Notes: generated from the letters alone by a model not told the origin. DNA of 64,000 nucleotides from Medakamo hakoo (GCA_026636295.1 CP089453.1:744001-808000); one strand, 5' to 3'; positions 49,007 to 59,357 are shown, counted from the stretch's first letter. Numbers and translations are program-made.

Positions 49007-51907
49007 TCACTCTCCATCAAGGTCCAGCTCAAGTTCGTGCACGCCGTCCGACGCGGGCGCCGCCGCGACTGGCTCAGCAGCCACCGCGGGCGTGGCCTCG
49101 TCTCCCTCCACTCCTTCTTCCTCTTCCTCTTCCACCGCCGGCGGTGGAGCGCCGCTGCCACCGCCGGGTTCCCGGTGGACCCAGGTGACGGTGGCCGCGG
49201 CCGCGGCCGCGGCCAGCAGCGGCGCCGCCGCGACGGCGGCACCGTCCTCCTCCTCCGTCAGCCCGGCCTCGGCCTCGCGCGCGTCCACGGCCCAGGAGGC
49301 GGCAGACGTGGTGAGTGCCTCGCCGGCGTCGCCGCGGAGCATGAGACCCTTCATCCCGCACCCGGCCACGCCCGCGTCCAGCGAGAACAGAGCGCGCAGT
49401 TCGGCGGGCGTGAAAGCGGGCGCCGTCGACCGCCGGGACGACGCAGCCGCCGTGGCGCCACCGCCGCCACCGCCCGCTTCCAGGGCGACGGCCAGGCCGG
49501 CCTTGTGGTGCAGGCGCAGGAGCAGGCGCTCGTCGATGGTCCCCGCCGCGTGCAGGCGGAGGACAGAACACGGCCGGGTCTGGCCCGGGCGCCAGCACCG
49601 GGCGGCGGCTTGGTGGCAGATGGCGGGGTTCCAGTCCATGTCGAGGAAAATCATGACGGCCGCACCGACCAAGTTTAGACCGGCGCCGCCCGCACGCATG
49701 GAGAGGAGCAAGGCTTGACCCGAGACGGCCGGCGCGGCCCGGCGGTTGTTGAAGGCGTCGACGACGGCCTGGCGCCGGGTGGCGTCCACACCGCCATCGA
49801 TGCGGACGGTGATGAGAGACAGGGAGCGGAAGTGGCGTTCGGCGGCGTCCAGGGCGGCGGTGGAGGTGGAGACGAGGACGACCTTGTCGCCGCGGGCGAC
49901 GGCGGCCGACGCGATGGCGCCCGCGGCCGCGATTTTGGCCGAACAGGCCGGGTCGGCCGCGTCCGCCGCGCCCAGGGAGCGCAAGAGGGAGGGCAGGCCG
50001 GCTTCCCGGGCGGCCGCGCCCGCGCACGGGTCGTCTTCGCGCCCGCCTTCACCGCCGCCTCCACCGCCGCCACCGCCGCCGCGACCCAGCGCCAACCCGG
50101 GCGCGATGCACAGCGCGCGCAACAGGCCGATCGCTGGCAGGACGGACGCTTGGGCGGTGGAGCCCGACCCGCCGCCGCGCGTCAGGCTGGTGACGGCGCT
50201 GGACGCCAGCACGGCTTTGTACGCGGCGATTTGGGGGGCCGTCAGCCGGACAAACACGTCGTAAAAGGCGCAGGGCGGCAGCGTCGCGGCATGCACGGCG
50301 GCCGCGGGCGGGCCTTTCAGGACGATGGCCTCCACCCGGGACGCCAGTTCCTCCGCCCGGCGCGCGCCCAGCTCTTTCTCGGCGGGCTTGGCGCCCGGGT
50401 CGCGCGACCGGGCGATGGGGTCCGCGAACACGCGGTTGAAGGCGGACAGGCCGCCCAGGAAGCCGGGCGCCACGAAGTCCAGGACCGAAAACAGTTCGCC
50501 CAGGTTGTTTTGCAGGGGCGTGCCCGTCAGGAGCACGACGCGGCCGCACCCGATGGCTTTGAGCGCGTGGATGGTCTGGTTGCCGCCCGACGCTTTGAGG
50601 CGGTGGCCCTCGTCCGCGATGAGCAGGTCGACGCGGCCACCACCCAGCGACGGGCCGACTTTGCGCAGGGCTTCGTACGACGCGACGAGCACGGGGTGGA
50701 CGCCGCCGTGCAAGAAGCCGGCGACCGCGCTCGCACCGTCGCCGCCCGGGCGCAGCGCGATCGTTTTCAGCCGTTCGTCGCCCAACCATTTGCGGGCTTC
50801 CGCGCACCAGTTGTCGACCAGCGAGGACGGGCAGGCGACGACGACGCGGCGGGCTGAGGGGCGGCCCGCCGGGCCCTGGCGCAGGAGGGTCCAGACCAGG
50901 GCGAGGGCGGTGAGGGTTTTGCCCAGGCCCATCTCGTGGGCGAGGACGCAGCCCGTGTGCCCCGGCGTGCGGGCGCCCGTCACGGCCGCGTACAAAAACG
51001 CGAGGCCTTCGCGCTGGTGCGGGCGCAAGCGGCGGGCGAGGAACGGGTCGGCGACGACGGGCACGGAGGCGCCGGGCGTGCCGGGGTGCAAGACGAGCGC
51101 GCCGGGCGCGGCCGGGTCGAAGAGCGGGGCGGGGAGGGTGGGGGTGGCTGTGGTCGCGGCGCCACCACCCGCACCGCCAGGGCGGCCCAGGCGCAGCGGC
51201 GCGCGCGGCGCGCCCGCCGGCCGGGCGAGGGCCAGGTTGGGCGCGGACGTCGAGGCGGACGCAGCAGCGCCGCCACCGCCACCGCCGCCACGGCCGATGA
51301 ACAGCTCGCCCGACCGGTACTTGTGGGCGGGCACGGCCTCCACGACCTCAAACTCCCACTGGCCGACCTCGCCCGTCGCGCCGGCGGGCAGGCCGCCGCC
51401 GCACCCTTTTAATTTTCCGCGCCCGACGACTTTGCCTTCATCGTCCATGAGGGTGAGGGCGCTGTCGCCCTTCACCTCCAGCGCGCCGTCGGCGAAAGAC
51501 TTGTTGATGCGCTTCTTGTTGGAGCGCTTGCAGTAGAGGACGGCGTAATAGGCGGGGGAGGGGGGTGGCGCGGCCGTGGCGGACGCTCCCGCGTTGTCGG
51601 GGGCCAGGGCGACAAGGGGCGGGCGTGGAGGCGCGGCAGCCGTGGCGGTGCCCGCGGACGGCGCGAGGAACTTGGCGCGTTTGGGGACGGGTTGGCAGGT
51701 GGTGGAGGGCGGAGCAGGCAGAGCAGGCGCGTCGGTCGTGGCGAGCGCCGCGCCGCCGCCGACAACGACAGCTGCGCCGCCGCCGCCGTCAACGCCCTCG
51801 ACCGCCGCCTCGGCGCCCACGGTGGTCGAGGGCGGGGCGACCCCAGCCACAGGACGAGGCGGCTGGAAGGCCGCCCGGCCGGAGGAGGGAGCATGCAGGC
51901 GACGCAT
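49007..51907 (-). CDS. RAD54B: RAD54B/RDH54-type SNF2 ATPase
   Basis: Second RAD54-family translocase, 966 residues in one exon. Helicase blocks: LRPHQREGLAFLYAAVTGAR, LAHEMGLGKTLTALALVWTL (Walker A about residue 330), CPSSLVDNWCAEARKWLGDE, ADEGHRLKASGGNQT (Walker B as DEGH, about 434), LLTGTPLQNNLGELFSVLDF, VVLVSTSTAALDAAERHF, LLSMRAGGAGLNLVGAAVMI and FLDMDWNPAICHQAAARCWR. DEGHRLK and the N-terminal domain (YAVLYCKRSNKKRINKSFAD, then LMDDEGKVVGRGKLKG and HKYRSGELFIG) distinguish RAD54B/RDH54 from RAD54. The family acts with RAD51 and DMC1 in recombination. The start is uncertain: the first 100 residues are low complexity. Gly-rich inserts sit inside lobe 2. It lies 26 kb from RAD54. Confidence 0.92.
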   Translation of the reverse strand: MRRLHAPSSGRAAFQPPRPVAGVAPPSTTVGAEAAVEGVDGGGGAAVVVGGGAALATTDAPALPAPPSTTCQPVPKRAKFLAPSAGTATAAAPPRPPLVALAPDNAGASATAAPPPSPAYYAVLYCKRSNKKRINKSFADGALEVKGDSALTLMDDEGKVVGRGKLKGCGGGLPAGATGEVGQWEFEVVEAVPAHKYRSGELFIGRGGGGGGGAAASASTSAPNLALARPAGAPRAPLRLGRPGGAGGGAATTATPTLPAPLFDPAAPGALVLHPGTPGASVPVVADPFLARRLRPHQREGLAFLYAAVTGARTPGHTGCVLAHEMGLGKTLTALALVWTLLRQGPAGRPSARRVVVACPSSLVDNWCAEARKWLGDERLKTIALRPGGDGASAVAGFLHGGVHPVLVASYEALRKVGPSLGGGRVDLLIADEGHRLKASGGNQTIHALKAIGCGRVVLLTGTPLQNNLGELFSVLDFVAPGFLGGLSAFNRVFADPIARSRDPGAKPAEKELGARRAEELASRVEAIVLKGPPAAAVHAATLPPCAFYDVFVRLTAPQIAAYKAVLASSAVTSLTRGGGSGSTAQASVLPAIGLLRALCIAPGLALGRGGGGGGGGGGEGGREDDPCAGAAAREAGLPSLLRSLGAADAADPACSAKIAAAGAIASAAVARGDKVVLVSTSTAALDAAERHFRSLSLITVRIDGGVDATRRQAVVDAFNNRRAAPAVSGQALLLSMRAGGAGLNLVGAAVMIFLDMDWNPAICHQAAARCWRPGQTRPCSVLRLHAAGTIDERLLLRLHHKAGLAVALEAGGGGGGATAAASSRRSTAPAFTPAELRALFSLDAGVAGCGMKGLMLRGDAGEALTTSAASWAVDAREAEAGLTEEEDGAAVAAAPLLAAAAAAATVTWVHREPGGGSGAPPPAVEEEEEEGVEGDEATPAVAAEPVAAAPASDGVHELELDLDGE

Positions 51908-51976
51908 GCCTGTTTGCGCGCTCGAGCGAGAAAATTGAGAAAGTGCGCGGCGGTGCAGGAGAGGTCGAGAGTGTAT

Positions 51977-53948
51977 CTAGCTTGCAGATTCATCTGCACG
52001 CACCGCCCACCCGCGCTCCATCAACGCTGCCACGGACGTCACTCCCCCACTCTCCCCGTCTATCAACCACGCGTCCCTTGGACCTGCCCCGCCCCCACCC
52101 CCACACCCCAGGATGGCGTCGGCCGGGACGAGCGCGCCGGACGGGCCGCCCACGCGCGCGGCGCCCAGGCGCAGCCCCGTCGTCGGGTCCCAAGCCTCGA
52201 GCACCCCGCGGCGCGGCGCGTACACGGCCAGGACGAGCAGGGATCCGGGCGGGTCGGACGCCGCCGCCGCCGCGGCGGCGGCAGCCAAGGCGGGCGCACA
52301 GGCCGGCGGCGCGGCCGAGCGGGCCAAAGCCAGCGACGGCGGGCCCAGCACGACCCACGCCAGCCGCGCGCCCCGGTACCCTTTCCACACGCGCAGGACG
52401 CGGCCGCCGTCGCCGCCGTCGACCAGCATGACGCGGCCGAGGGCGTCGGCCGTGGCGGCCAGGGCGCCGGAAGGCGCGGGGAGCAGGGCGGTGATGCGGC
52501 GTGGGGCGTCGGCGAACGCGCGCCAGAGCGACGCGGCCTCGCCCGGCGGCGGCGGCCTGTCCTCTCCTCCTCCTTTGTCGGGGGCGGCGGCGCCCGCCGG
52601 CGTGCCGCCGCCGCCCGTGGGCGTCACCGTCCCGCTGGACGGCCGGGACGAGGCGGCGGACGGCGGCCGGGACGAGTAGTCCCAGGCGGCGCCGCCGCCG
52701 GGCGTGGACGGCGGCGCGCCACCGGGCGCGGCCGCAGAGCCGGGCCTGGACGGGGTGCCGACCGCGCCGCGCGCGGTGTCCCACACGGCCTTGAGCCCCG
52801 CGCGCAGGCCCCCGTTTTCCCCGCCCGCCACCGCCGCCCGGGCCGCGCCCAGCAGGCCGGCCGCCACGGACGCCGCCAGGTCGGCGACGAGCGCGGCGGT
52901 GCCGCGGGGCGCGTGTTCTTCGGCGTCGTGGGCGGCCAGGGGGGCGGGGGATGCGCCGCAGCTCAGAACGACGAGGCGCGGCGCCGGGGTGGGCGGTCCG
53001 TCGCCGCCCTCCGCGCCGCCGGCCTCCCGCCCTTCCAGCGCGTCGCGCAGGCGTGGCGTGCGCGGGCCCAGGACGATGCCGTCGGCGCGGGGCCCGCACC
53101 CGGACCGGGCCAGGTCCCAGCGCTGGACGCCCAGAGGCGGCAGGGGAGCGGTGGTGGATGGCACGGCGGCCGACGCGGCTGCGCCGGCCCGGCCGACTGC
53201 GCGCACCTCGACCGCGGCCAGGCGTGCCGCCGCGTCGGGCGCGATGAGGGAAATGTCATCGTCCAGCGCGACTGTGTCCAACCCTGCTCCCGACGGCCGC
53301 AAGCGCACGCTGACGACGGGCCCGCCGTGGACGCGCTGGCGGTGGAGCAGGCGGCCGCGCGTCGCGCCACCACCGCCCGCGCCCGCCCGCCCGCCGCCAC
53401 TCCCGCGCCCGCGCTCGGCGTGTATTTGCAGGCAGCCGGCCGACGTACCGACTAGTAAACAGCCGTCTTCCAGGCGCGGCGTCGATTTTGGGTTGAGGGC
53501 GGTGGAGGGCGAGGCGGCGGAGGAGGAGGAGGAGGAGGAGGAGGCAGCTGGAGAGCGCGGCGGGCGGCCCGACCCGCCGACCGCGGCCGACCCGCGCCGG
53601 CCACCGCCGCTGGCCGCGTTGGCCGCGAACACAGCCCAGGCTAAGGACGTGACGGTTTCTGGGAGGGACGTCGCATCCAGGGCCGCGACCAAGCGGGGTG
53701 GAGCCGTCGCGGGCGTGGAGACCAGGGCCAGGCGGTGGCGGTGGGCGATCGCGAGGAGGGACCTGGGGGGGTGGATGGAGAGGCGCCGCATGAGGAGGCG
53801 CGAGCGAGCGAAATGAGGGAGAACGAATTGGGCGCCCCCCACACACGCACCCGCTGGGATGCAGGGCCAGCACCGCGTCCGAGAGGGTCCAAGACCCGCC
53901 CGGGTCGGCCTGCAAGGCCGCGGCGAGGCTGGGCAAGTCCAGCCGCAT
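51977..53948 (-). CDS. Rab3GAP regulatory-subunit-like protein (Rab3GAP2 N-domain only)
   Basis: Exons 53948-53851 and 53762-51977 (minus), phase 2, give 627 residues. The N-terminus reads SWTLSDAVLALHPSG, then SLLAIAHRHRLALVS with the splice inside, the usual opening of the Rab3GAP2 beta-propeller domain. Later blocks: DGCLLVGTSAGCLQIHAERG, APRRITALLPAPSGALAATA and DALGRVMLVDGGDGGRVLRV. WKGYRGARLAWV and LAVYAPRRGVLEAWDPTTG are the best-kept motifs. The domain ends DAWLIDGESGGVTSV and the protein stops soon after. Animal Rab3GAP2 has about 1390 residues; this one lacks the C-terminal half. With the catalytic subunit it would activate Rab18/Rab3-type GTPases; that partner is not in the window. 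Ala/Gly-rich inserts separate the blades. Confidence 0.83.
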
Positions 53949-54265
53949 CTCCGCCGCCTGTGTGTGTGTGTGTGTTGCGGCTGCGGCCGCGTCTGCGGAA
54001 TGAAGAGCGAGCGAGCGCGAACGCCTGCGCTCACTCTCCTTTTTTCGACACAGCCCGCGGCGTCAGGGACGCAGGCGGGTTAGGAGCCGCCCTCTCCAGG
54101 AGGTGGTCCACTCAGCCCCCTCGCACGTCAGCCCTAGGCAGGGCAGCCCCCCGAGGACGCTGCAGCAAAGCGGCACGGTGGAAACACGCCTGTCCGTTTT
54201 TTTCGCCGCGTCCCTCTCACCCTCGCCTTTCCCCGGCGCCGCAAAGCAACAACGCACGCGACACG
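53949..54265. other. divergent intergenic region between Rab3GAP2-like and RCHY1
   Basis: 317 bp between divergent start codons. It contains a (TG)n run at 53961-53973 and T-rich and CT-rich tracts. Frames open on both strands lack any domain. It is probably a two-way promoter. Confidence 0.5.
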
Positions 54266-55766
54266 ATGCCACGTACCCGGTCGGCCGCAGCGTCAACGCG
54301 GGCTCTAGATGGTGGTCAGGTGAGGATGGGCGGGCGGGGCGTTGTGCGAGCTTCCGACAAAACATTCGTCTTTCCGCGTTCGGCTAGAGGCCCGGGCCGC
54401 CGCATGGTGTCACTTTTCGCCGCAGCCACCGGCCTCCACGCCCCACAACTGCCCCTCGGCCCACCGCCCAGGCCAAGCCAAGATTGCAGAGCGAGCCTGC
54501 ATGGAGGTGCAACCTTCGACACCTCCACGTTCACCTCTCACGAAAAACGTTTTCTCTTCCCTTTTCATCCCTGCAGCAGCAAACGGCCGCTGCCGCCGAG
54601 GCTGCGGCCGCGGCCGCGGCCGCCGCCACGGCCGCGCTCCTGGCCGGCCCGCCCGCCGCCGCCACCCGCTCCCGCACCGCGGCGGCAGCAGCCGCGGTCG
54701 AACCAGACGCGCCCACGACCTCCTCAGACGCGGGCGCGCACCACCCCCACCCTCCCCTGCCGGACCTGGCCACGCTCTCACCCGCCGCGCTCGCCGCACT
54801 CCGCGCCCGTGGCCTGGGCGAGCACGGCTGCCGCCACTACCGCCGGCGCTGCCGCCTGGTCGCGCCCTGCTGTGGGGGTGAGTTCTGGTGCCGGCACTGC
54901 CACAACGAAGCCAAAGCCGCGAACGAGTGGGACCCCGCCAAGCGCCACGAACTCGAACGGTCCGCCGTCCGCGAGCTGGTGTGCGCGCTGTGTGACACGC
55001 GCCAGGCCGCCGCCCCGTCCTGCGTCGCCTGCGGCGCGTCTTTTGGTGCGTACGCCTGTCTGCGCTGCTGCTTCTTTGACGACGACACGCGCAAGCGCCA
55101 GTTCCACTGCGACCGGTGCGGCATCTGCCGGGTGGGCGGCGTCGAAAATTTCTTCCACTGCGGCACGTGCGGGTGCTGCTACTCAAAGAGTTTAGAGGTG
55201 AGGCGGCCGTTTTTTTTTTTTCCTCGTGTGCAGGTGAGTAGTGCTTGGTCGCTCTCTTCACGCGCACGGACTCACAGCCCGCGGCGCCCTCTCTGCCACC
55301 CTCACAGGACAACCACGTGTGCGTGGAAAACTCGATGCGCCACAACTGCCCCGTGTGCTTTGAGTACCTGTTTGACTCCGTCCGCCCGACGGCCGTCCTG
55401 CCGTGCGGCCACACCATCCACTCCGACTGCCTCAAAGAAATGGAGCGCCACCGCCAGCTGGCGTGCCCGACGTGCCTGCGGTCGTACGCCGACCTGGCGC
55501 CCGTCTGGCGCCGCGTCGACGAAGAGGTGGCGGCGAGCCCCATGCCGCCCGAGTACGCGGCCTGGGTTGTGTCGATCCTGTGCAACGACTGCGGCGGGCG
55601 GGGGGCCGTCCGCTTCCACGTCCTGGGCCACAAGTGCGGCGGGTGTGGGAGCTACAACACCCGGCGGCTGGGCATCGACCGTGGGGAGGGCGGTGGCGGC
55701 GGCGTGGAGGCGGGCGACGGCGCGGGCGGGGTGGTCGAGGGGGCGGGCGGCGGCGGTGGAGGGTGA
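54266..55766 (+). CDS. RCHY1: RCHY1/PIRH2-type CHY zinc finger and RING E3 ubiquitin ligase
   Basis: Exons 54266-54319, 54577-55197 and 55308-55766, phase 0 throughout, give 377 residues. After a poly-Ala leader (about residues 20-60) comes the CHY zinc finger: GLGEHGCRHYRRRCRLVAPC, CGGEFWCRHCHNEAKAANEW, then VCALCDTRQAAAPSCVACGA. The CTCHY finger follows (CLRCCFFDDDTRKRQFHCDR, CGICRVGGVENFFHCGTCGC). The RING-H2 starts NCPVCFEYLFDSVRPTAVLP and ends CGHTIHSDCLKEME..CPTC. The C-terminal zinc ribbon ILCNDCGGRGAVRFHVLGHK, CGGCGSYNTRRL is also complete. All Cys/His ligands I can check are in place. In plants the relatives (MIEL1, BRUTUS C-terminal part) act in stress and iron control; this one lacks hemerythrin domains. 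The 5' leader and poly-Ala tract are peculiar to this genome. Confidence 0.95.
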
Positions 55767-55884
55767 GGCGGAACGACGACAGCGGCTTGCACCCCCCACG
55801 CGCCTTGCACTTTCCTACAAGAATTTTCAACTGTTACACGCACCACACCTTGCCTCACACACTCTCCCCCATGGCTCGCTCACC

Positions 55885-56557
55885 TCACCCCTGCGAGTAC
55901 CGGCGGCCCTTGCCCTTGCTCGCGTAGCTCTTGCCCGTCCGCCCAGTCGGCGCGGGCGCGGCCGCGGCCGCCTCCTCCAACGCCGCCTGCTCCAGCTCCG
56001 CCGCGGCGGGCGAGGACGCGGACGACAACGAAAACAGGCGGTCGTCGACGCGGACGCCGGACGGGCCGATGCCCGAGCCGGGCGCGCCGGGGAGGGGGCC
56101 GCCGCCGCCGCCGGTGCGCTTGCGGGCCGGGTCCTTCGTCGACAGGTAGCCGTCCAGGCCCTTGGTGACGGCGCCGGGGGCGGTGTAGTCCGCGGTCAGG
56201 TAGGTGGTCTCCAGGTCGTAGATCTGGGGTGGAGCGTGGGACGTGTGGGCATGTGTGCGGGGGGGCGGGAGGGAAGTGATGAGGTTTGGGGGGAGGGAGG
56301 TTGAGCAGAGGCGGGGCGGCGGGTGCGGCGCGCCGAATGCGCCGCCGCTCACGCGCCCAGAACGCCCACGCCACGCCACGCCACCTTCACACACGGCCAG
56401 CCACATGCGCACGACGCACCCAACCGTGCAGGCCAAGCTCTCACTCAACTCCTTGGCTGCTCCCGCTTCACACTCTCTTCCGCACCTGCCGCTCCAGCTT
56501 TGCCAAGTCGTTGACCAGCTGGTCTTTGCGCGCGGCCAGCAGTTCTTGGGCGGACAT
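55885..56557 (-). CDS. EAF6: EAF6/MEAF6 histone acetyltransferase subunit
   Basis: Exons 56557-56486 and 56223-55885 (minus), phase 0, give 136 residues. The conserved N-terminal coiled coil crosses the splice: QELLAARKDQLVNDLAKLER, Q, then IYDLETTYLTADYTAPGAVT and KGLDGYLSTKD. This is the EAF6 pattern (L..L...I..LE..YL......GN...G.D.Y). The rest is disordered, ending in KSYASKGKGRRYSQG, while the DDRLFSLSSASSPAA block is also typical. EAF6 is a small subunit of NuA4 and related MYST complexes; it bridges scaffold subunits to the acetyltransferase. It converges on RCHY1, with 118 bp between stops, and has TGTAA 47 bp past its stop on the minus strand. Confidence 0.9.
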
Positions 56558-56726
56558 GGCTGGACTCTGATGCGTGTGATGGAGGGAGAAGGGAGGGAAG
56601 GGAGAAGCGCGCGCGCGCGCGTGGCGGCGCGTCCGTCGGTGGTGTGACTCGGCACTCGCCCGTCCACCCGCGCTCTCGACACAACCTCTCTCTACAGGCT
56701 CTCTCTCTCTTTCCCGCCGGTCCATC

Positions 56727-57521
56727 CTAAACCTTCCCGCAACAGTTTTTCCACTTCTTCCCCGTCTTGGCGCACACCGCGTTCCGCCCCGGCCGCTCTG
56801 CCCGCGCCTCAAACGGACAAGCGGACGGTGAGGACGGCCCACCACCACTCCCACCACCACTCCCACCGCCCCCCCTCCTCCGCGCCCGCCAGTCGCCCAT
56901 CACGGCCTCCAGCTCTTCGACCGAGCTGGGCATGGGCTGGCCGGCCTTCTTCCTCGCCGCCAGCACGCGCATCATCTCCCGCGTCCACTCAAACTTGGCC
57001 ATGCAGTCGTCGACCTGGGCGACAGACGCGCCCGTTTGGGCCGCGACCGCCGCACGGGCCGGGGCGTCAAAGGTGGACGGGTCAGCCCGGTGGGCCGGCT
57101 CCATCGCGCCAATGATGGCCTCGTACAAGCGCAGGTTGCCCTGGGCCTGCGGGTCGGCGGACGCGCGGCCCGCGCCGCCGATCGCGGACCCCAGCGCCGC
57201 GAGCTTGCGGGCGCGGGAGATCTGGGTCAGGTACGTGTCCAGGCTCAGGTCTTCCAGGTCGGGGTCGCCGCCCAGGGCAGCGGGCAGCCGGGCGCGGGCC
57301 CAGGCGGGGAGCCAGGACGCCTTTGGCGGCGCGTCGTCCGAGGCGGCTGGAGTGGAGGTGGAGAGGGTGCGGCGGGGTGCGACGGTGGTGGTGGTGCTCG
57401 CATTGCCGCCGCCGCGTGCCCACGCCGCGGTCGCTGCCTGCGGCCACGGCGTGGCCAGGCTGCTAGCCTGGTATGCAGACAATAGGCGCCGGGCGGCAAA
57501 CGCTGCGGCGGCTGTCCGCAT
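56727..57521 (-). CDS. organelle-targeted protein with SEC-C zinc motif
   Basis: Single exon, 264 residues. The first 50 residues (RTAAAAFAARRLLSAYQASS) are Arg/Ala/Ser-rich and acid-free, a mitochondrial-type presequence. The middle is helical and looks conserved: DLEDLSLDTYLTQISRARKL, then VAQVDDCMAKFEWTREMMRV and GQPMPSSVEELEAVMGDW, resembling an M-domain-like or uncharacterised plant mitochondrial family. The last 20 residues form a SEC-C motif: RPGRNAVCAKTGKKWKNCCG, with C-x(8)-C-C instead of the usual C-x-C-x(8)-C-H/C, so the first zinc Cys pair is reduced to one. The SEC-C motif binds zinc in SecA and other proteins. The exact role is unknown. The intergenic stretch upstream (57522-57796) is CA-rich. 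Confidence 0.7.
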   Translation of the reverse strand: MRTAAAAFAARRLLSAYQASSLATPWPQAATAAWARGGGNASTTTTVAPRRTLSTSTPAASDDAPPKASWLPAWARARLPAALGGDPDLEDLSLDTYLTQISRARKLAALGSAIGGAGRASADPQAQGNLRLYEAIIGAMEPAHRADPSTFDAPARAAVAAQTGASVAQVDDCMAKFEWTREMMRVLAARKKAGQPMPSSVEELEAVMGDWRARRRGGGGSGGGSGGGPSSPSACPFEARAERPGRNAVCAKTGKKWKNCCGKV

Positions 57522-57796
57522 TGCGTGTGCGCGGGCGCCTCTTTTTCGCGGCTAGGCGAATCGACGAGTGCAGTCACACATCTGCCATGAGCGAAAAGAA
57601 AAAACCTCTCGGCTAACAAGTTCTCTCTTTCCCTCTCTCTCTCCATCCCCGCTCCCGCGCGCGCACACACACACACGACACACACACACACACAACACAC
57701 GACGAGCAGCAATGTTTTAAAGAATGGGGGCAATGCGTTTTTGTTTCAGAGATCGAATAAATAATTGAATGAAGAATGTCAGAGGTCCATCCATCC
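57522..57796. other. intergenic spacer with CA tracts and an AT-rich patch
   Basis: It holds a (CA)n tract at about 57664-57700 and a 40-bp AT-rich patch at about 57743-57780, unusual in this genome. It contains the end of the mitochondrial carrier transcript and the promoter of the SEC-C gene, both on the minus strand. No gene is seen. Confidence 0.5.
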
Positions 57797-59357
57797 TCAC
57801 GCCGCGACGAGCGCCGGGCTTTCGCTCCCGTCATCCACCCACGGCGCGAGGGCACGGCGCGTGGCTTCCACGACCAGCCAGTACGCCGCCGTGGACGGCA
57901 CCTTCTCAGCCAGGCGGGGGCCTAGACCCCGGAACAGCGAGCGCGCCCCGCCGCCCGCCGCAATCTCGGCTCCAGTCGAGAAAAACTGGCCGACGGCCGC
58001 GCGCGTCGTCCGCGGCGGCGGCGCGCCCGCCGCGTTCAGCTCCAGGCGCAGCTTGATGCAGTCGGCGGGCATGGACGCGACGACCGCCGCGGCGCCCGCC
58101 AGGGCGCCGACCACCGCGCCGCTGACGGAGGGCGGCGCCCACCCGGCGGCGGACGCCGCGCCGCCCGCGTCGGCGAGCAGCGCGTATGTGACCAGCTCGG
58201 CCGCGTCGTACGGGAACGATTTCAGCAGGAAGGACGCGTACCCGCGGTAGAGCTCGCGCGGGCCACCGGCCCGGACGGCGGCGAGGGCCTGGGCGGCCAG
58301 GCCGGCCCCGCCCGACACGCCGGCTTGCATGCGGTGGCGGAACATTTCGAGGGGGGACTCGATGAGCGACGTCGCGAGGCACGACGCGGCCGCGCCGCCC
58401 ATGGCCGCGCCGGCGGCTGCAACCGTCGCAGGCCCGCCGTACCCGCTCTTTTTAACGGACCGGCGGTCGGCGGCTTCCTCCGCCGCCGCCCGGCCAGACG
58501 TGGAGGGCGACGAGAGCGCCGGGCGGCCGTGGCGGGCGGCGGCGGGCGCGCCGTCTCCAGCCACGAGCGCCCGCCCGCCCGTGAAGGCGACCAAATACAG
58601 GGCGCCGACGACGGCGGACAGGCCGGCGGCGGGTAAGCAGCCACGGTACAGGGCGGGCGCCGCCGTCCAGAGCGGGCGGCCGGGCTGGAGGAGGGTGCGG
58701 AGGGCGTCTGGAGGGGGAGGGGGGGAAGGTGTGTGGATGGGGTGAGAGGGTGGGAGGTTCGTGGGGGGGGGGGGGGGGTGGCGGCCGCACGCCGGGCGCT
58801 GCCGGCCCCACGCCCAACACCCCTCACCTTTCGCCGAACAGTCCGCCGCCTGGCAAATGACTTTGATGGTGTCCAGCGGATACAGGACGCCAATCTGGAC
58901 GAGCTCTCCGGCCGCGCCGGCGATGGCGTCGGCGGCGAGCGGGGAGAGGCTGTGTGTGGTGTTGAGAGAGAGAGAGCCCGGTGAGCGAATGCGGTGAGGG
59001 AGCGGCGCTAGCCCCGAGCCGCCACCCTGCCCCCGCCCCGGCGGGCGTACTAACCCAGCCCAACCCTTCGCCGTTGGCTTGAGCAGCGACCTGGCTAGGC
59101 TCAGGGATGGGCGGGGCGCGGGATGACCCTCACACTCACCGGAACCGGCGGTGCGCACGGCGGGCGGGCAACCTCGGCGCGACACGGCGGCGCGGCTTCG
59201 CCGACGCGAGCAGCACGCCGGCGCCGACCGCCGCCACGCCCGCGGCCGCAACGTATCCCCGTGTTCCGGATGTCGATGCGGTGGCCGGCTGCTCCGCAAT
59301 GGGAGGGACAGGCACGCCGGCGGCGGCCGTGAAGCCGGCTGCCGCGGCGGGGCTCAT
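57797..59357 (-). CDS. mitochondrial carrier family protein (possible SAM-type or plastid carrier)
   Basis: Exons 59357-59140, 58949-58828 and 58707-57797 (minus), phases 2 and 1, give 416 residues. Three carrier repeats are seen, each with the signature after odd helices: YPLDTIKV in repeat 1, SPLEMFRHR in repeat 2, MPADCIKLRL in repeat 3. Companion motifs LYRGCLPAAGLSAVVG, LYRGYASFLLKSFPYDAAEL and LFRGLGPRLAEKVPSTAAYW follow each. A leader of about 75 residues with a hydrophobic stretch (GYVAAAGVAAVGAGVLLASA) precedes the first repeat, longer than in most carriers, so an organelle presequence is plausible. The splice sites fit exactly between LSPLAADA and DALRTLL. Repeat 1 and 2 are joined by a Ser/Arg/Ala-rich loop. 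The substrate cannot be fixed from sequence; S-adenosylmethionine-type carriers share the P-x-D-T-I-K-V form. Confidence 0.85.
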
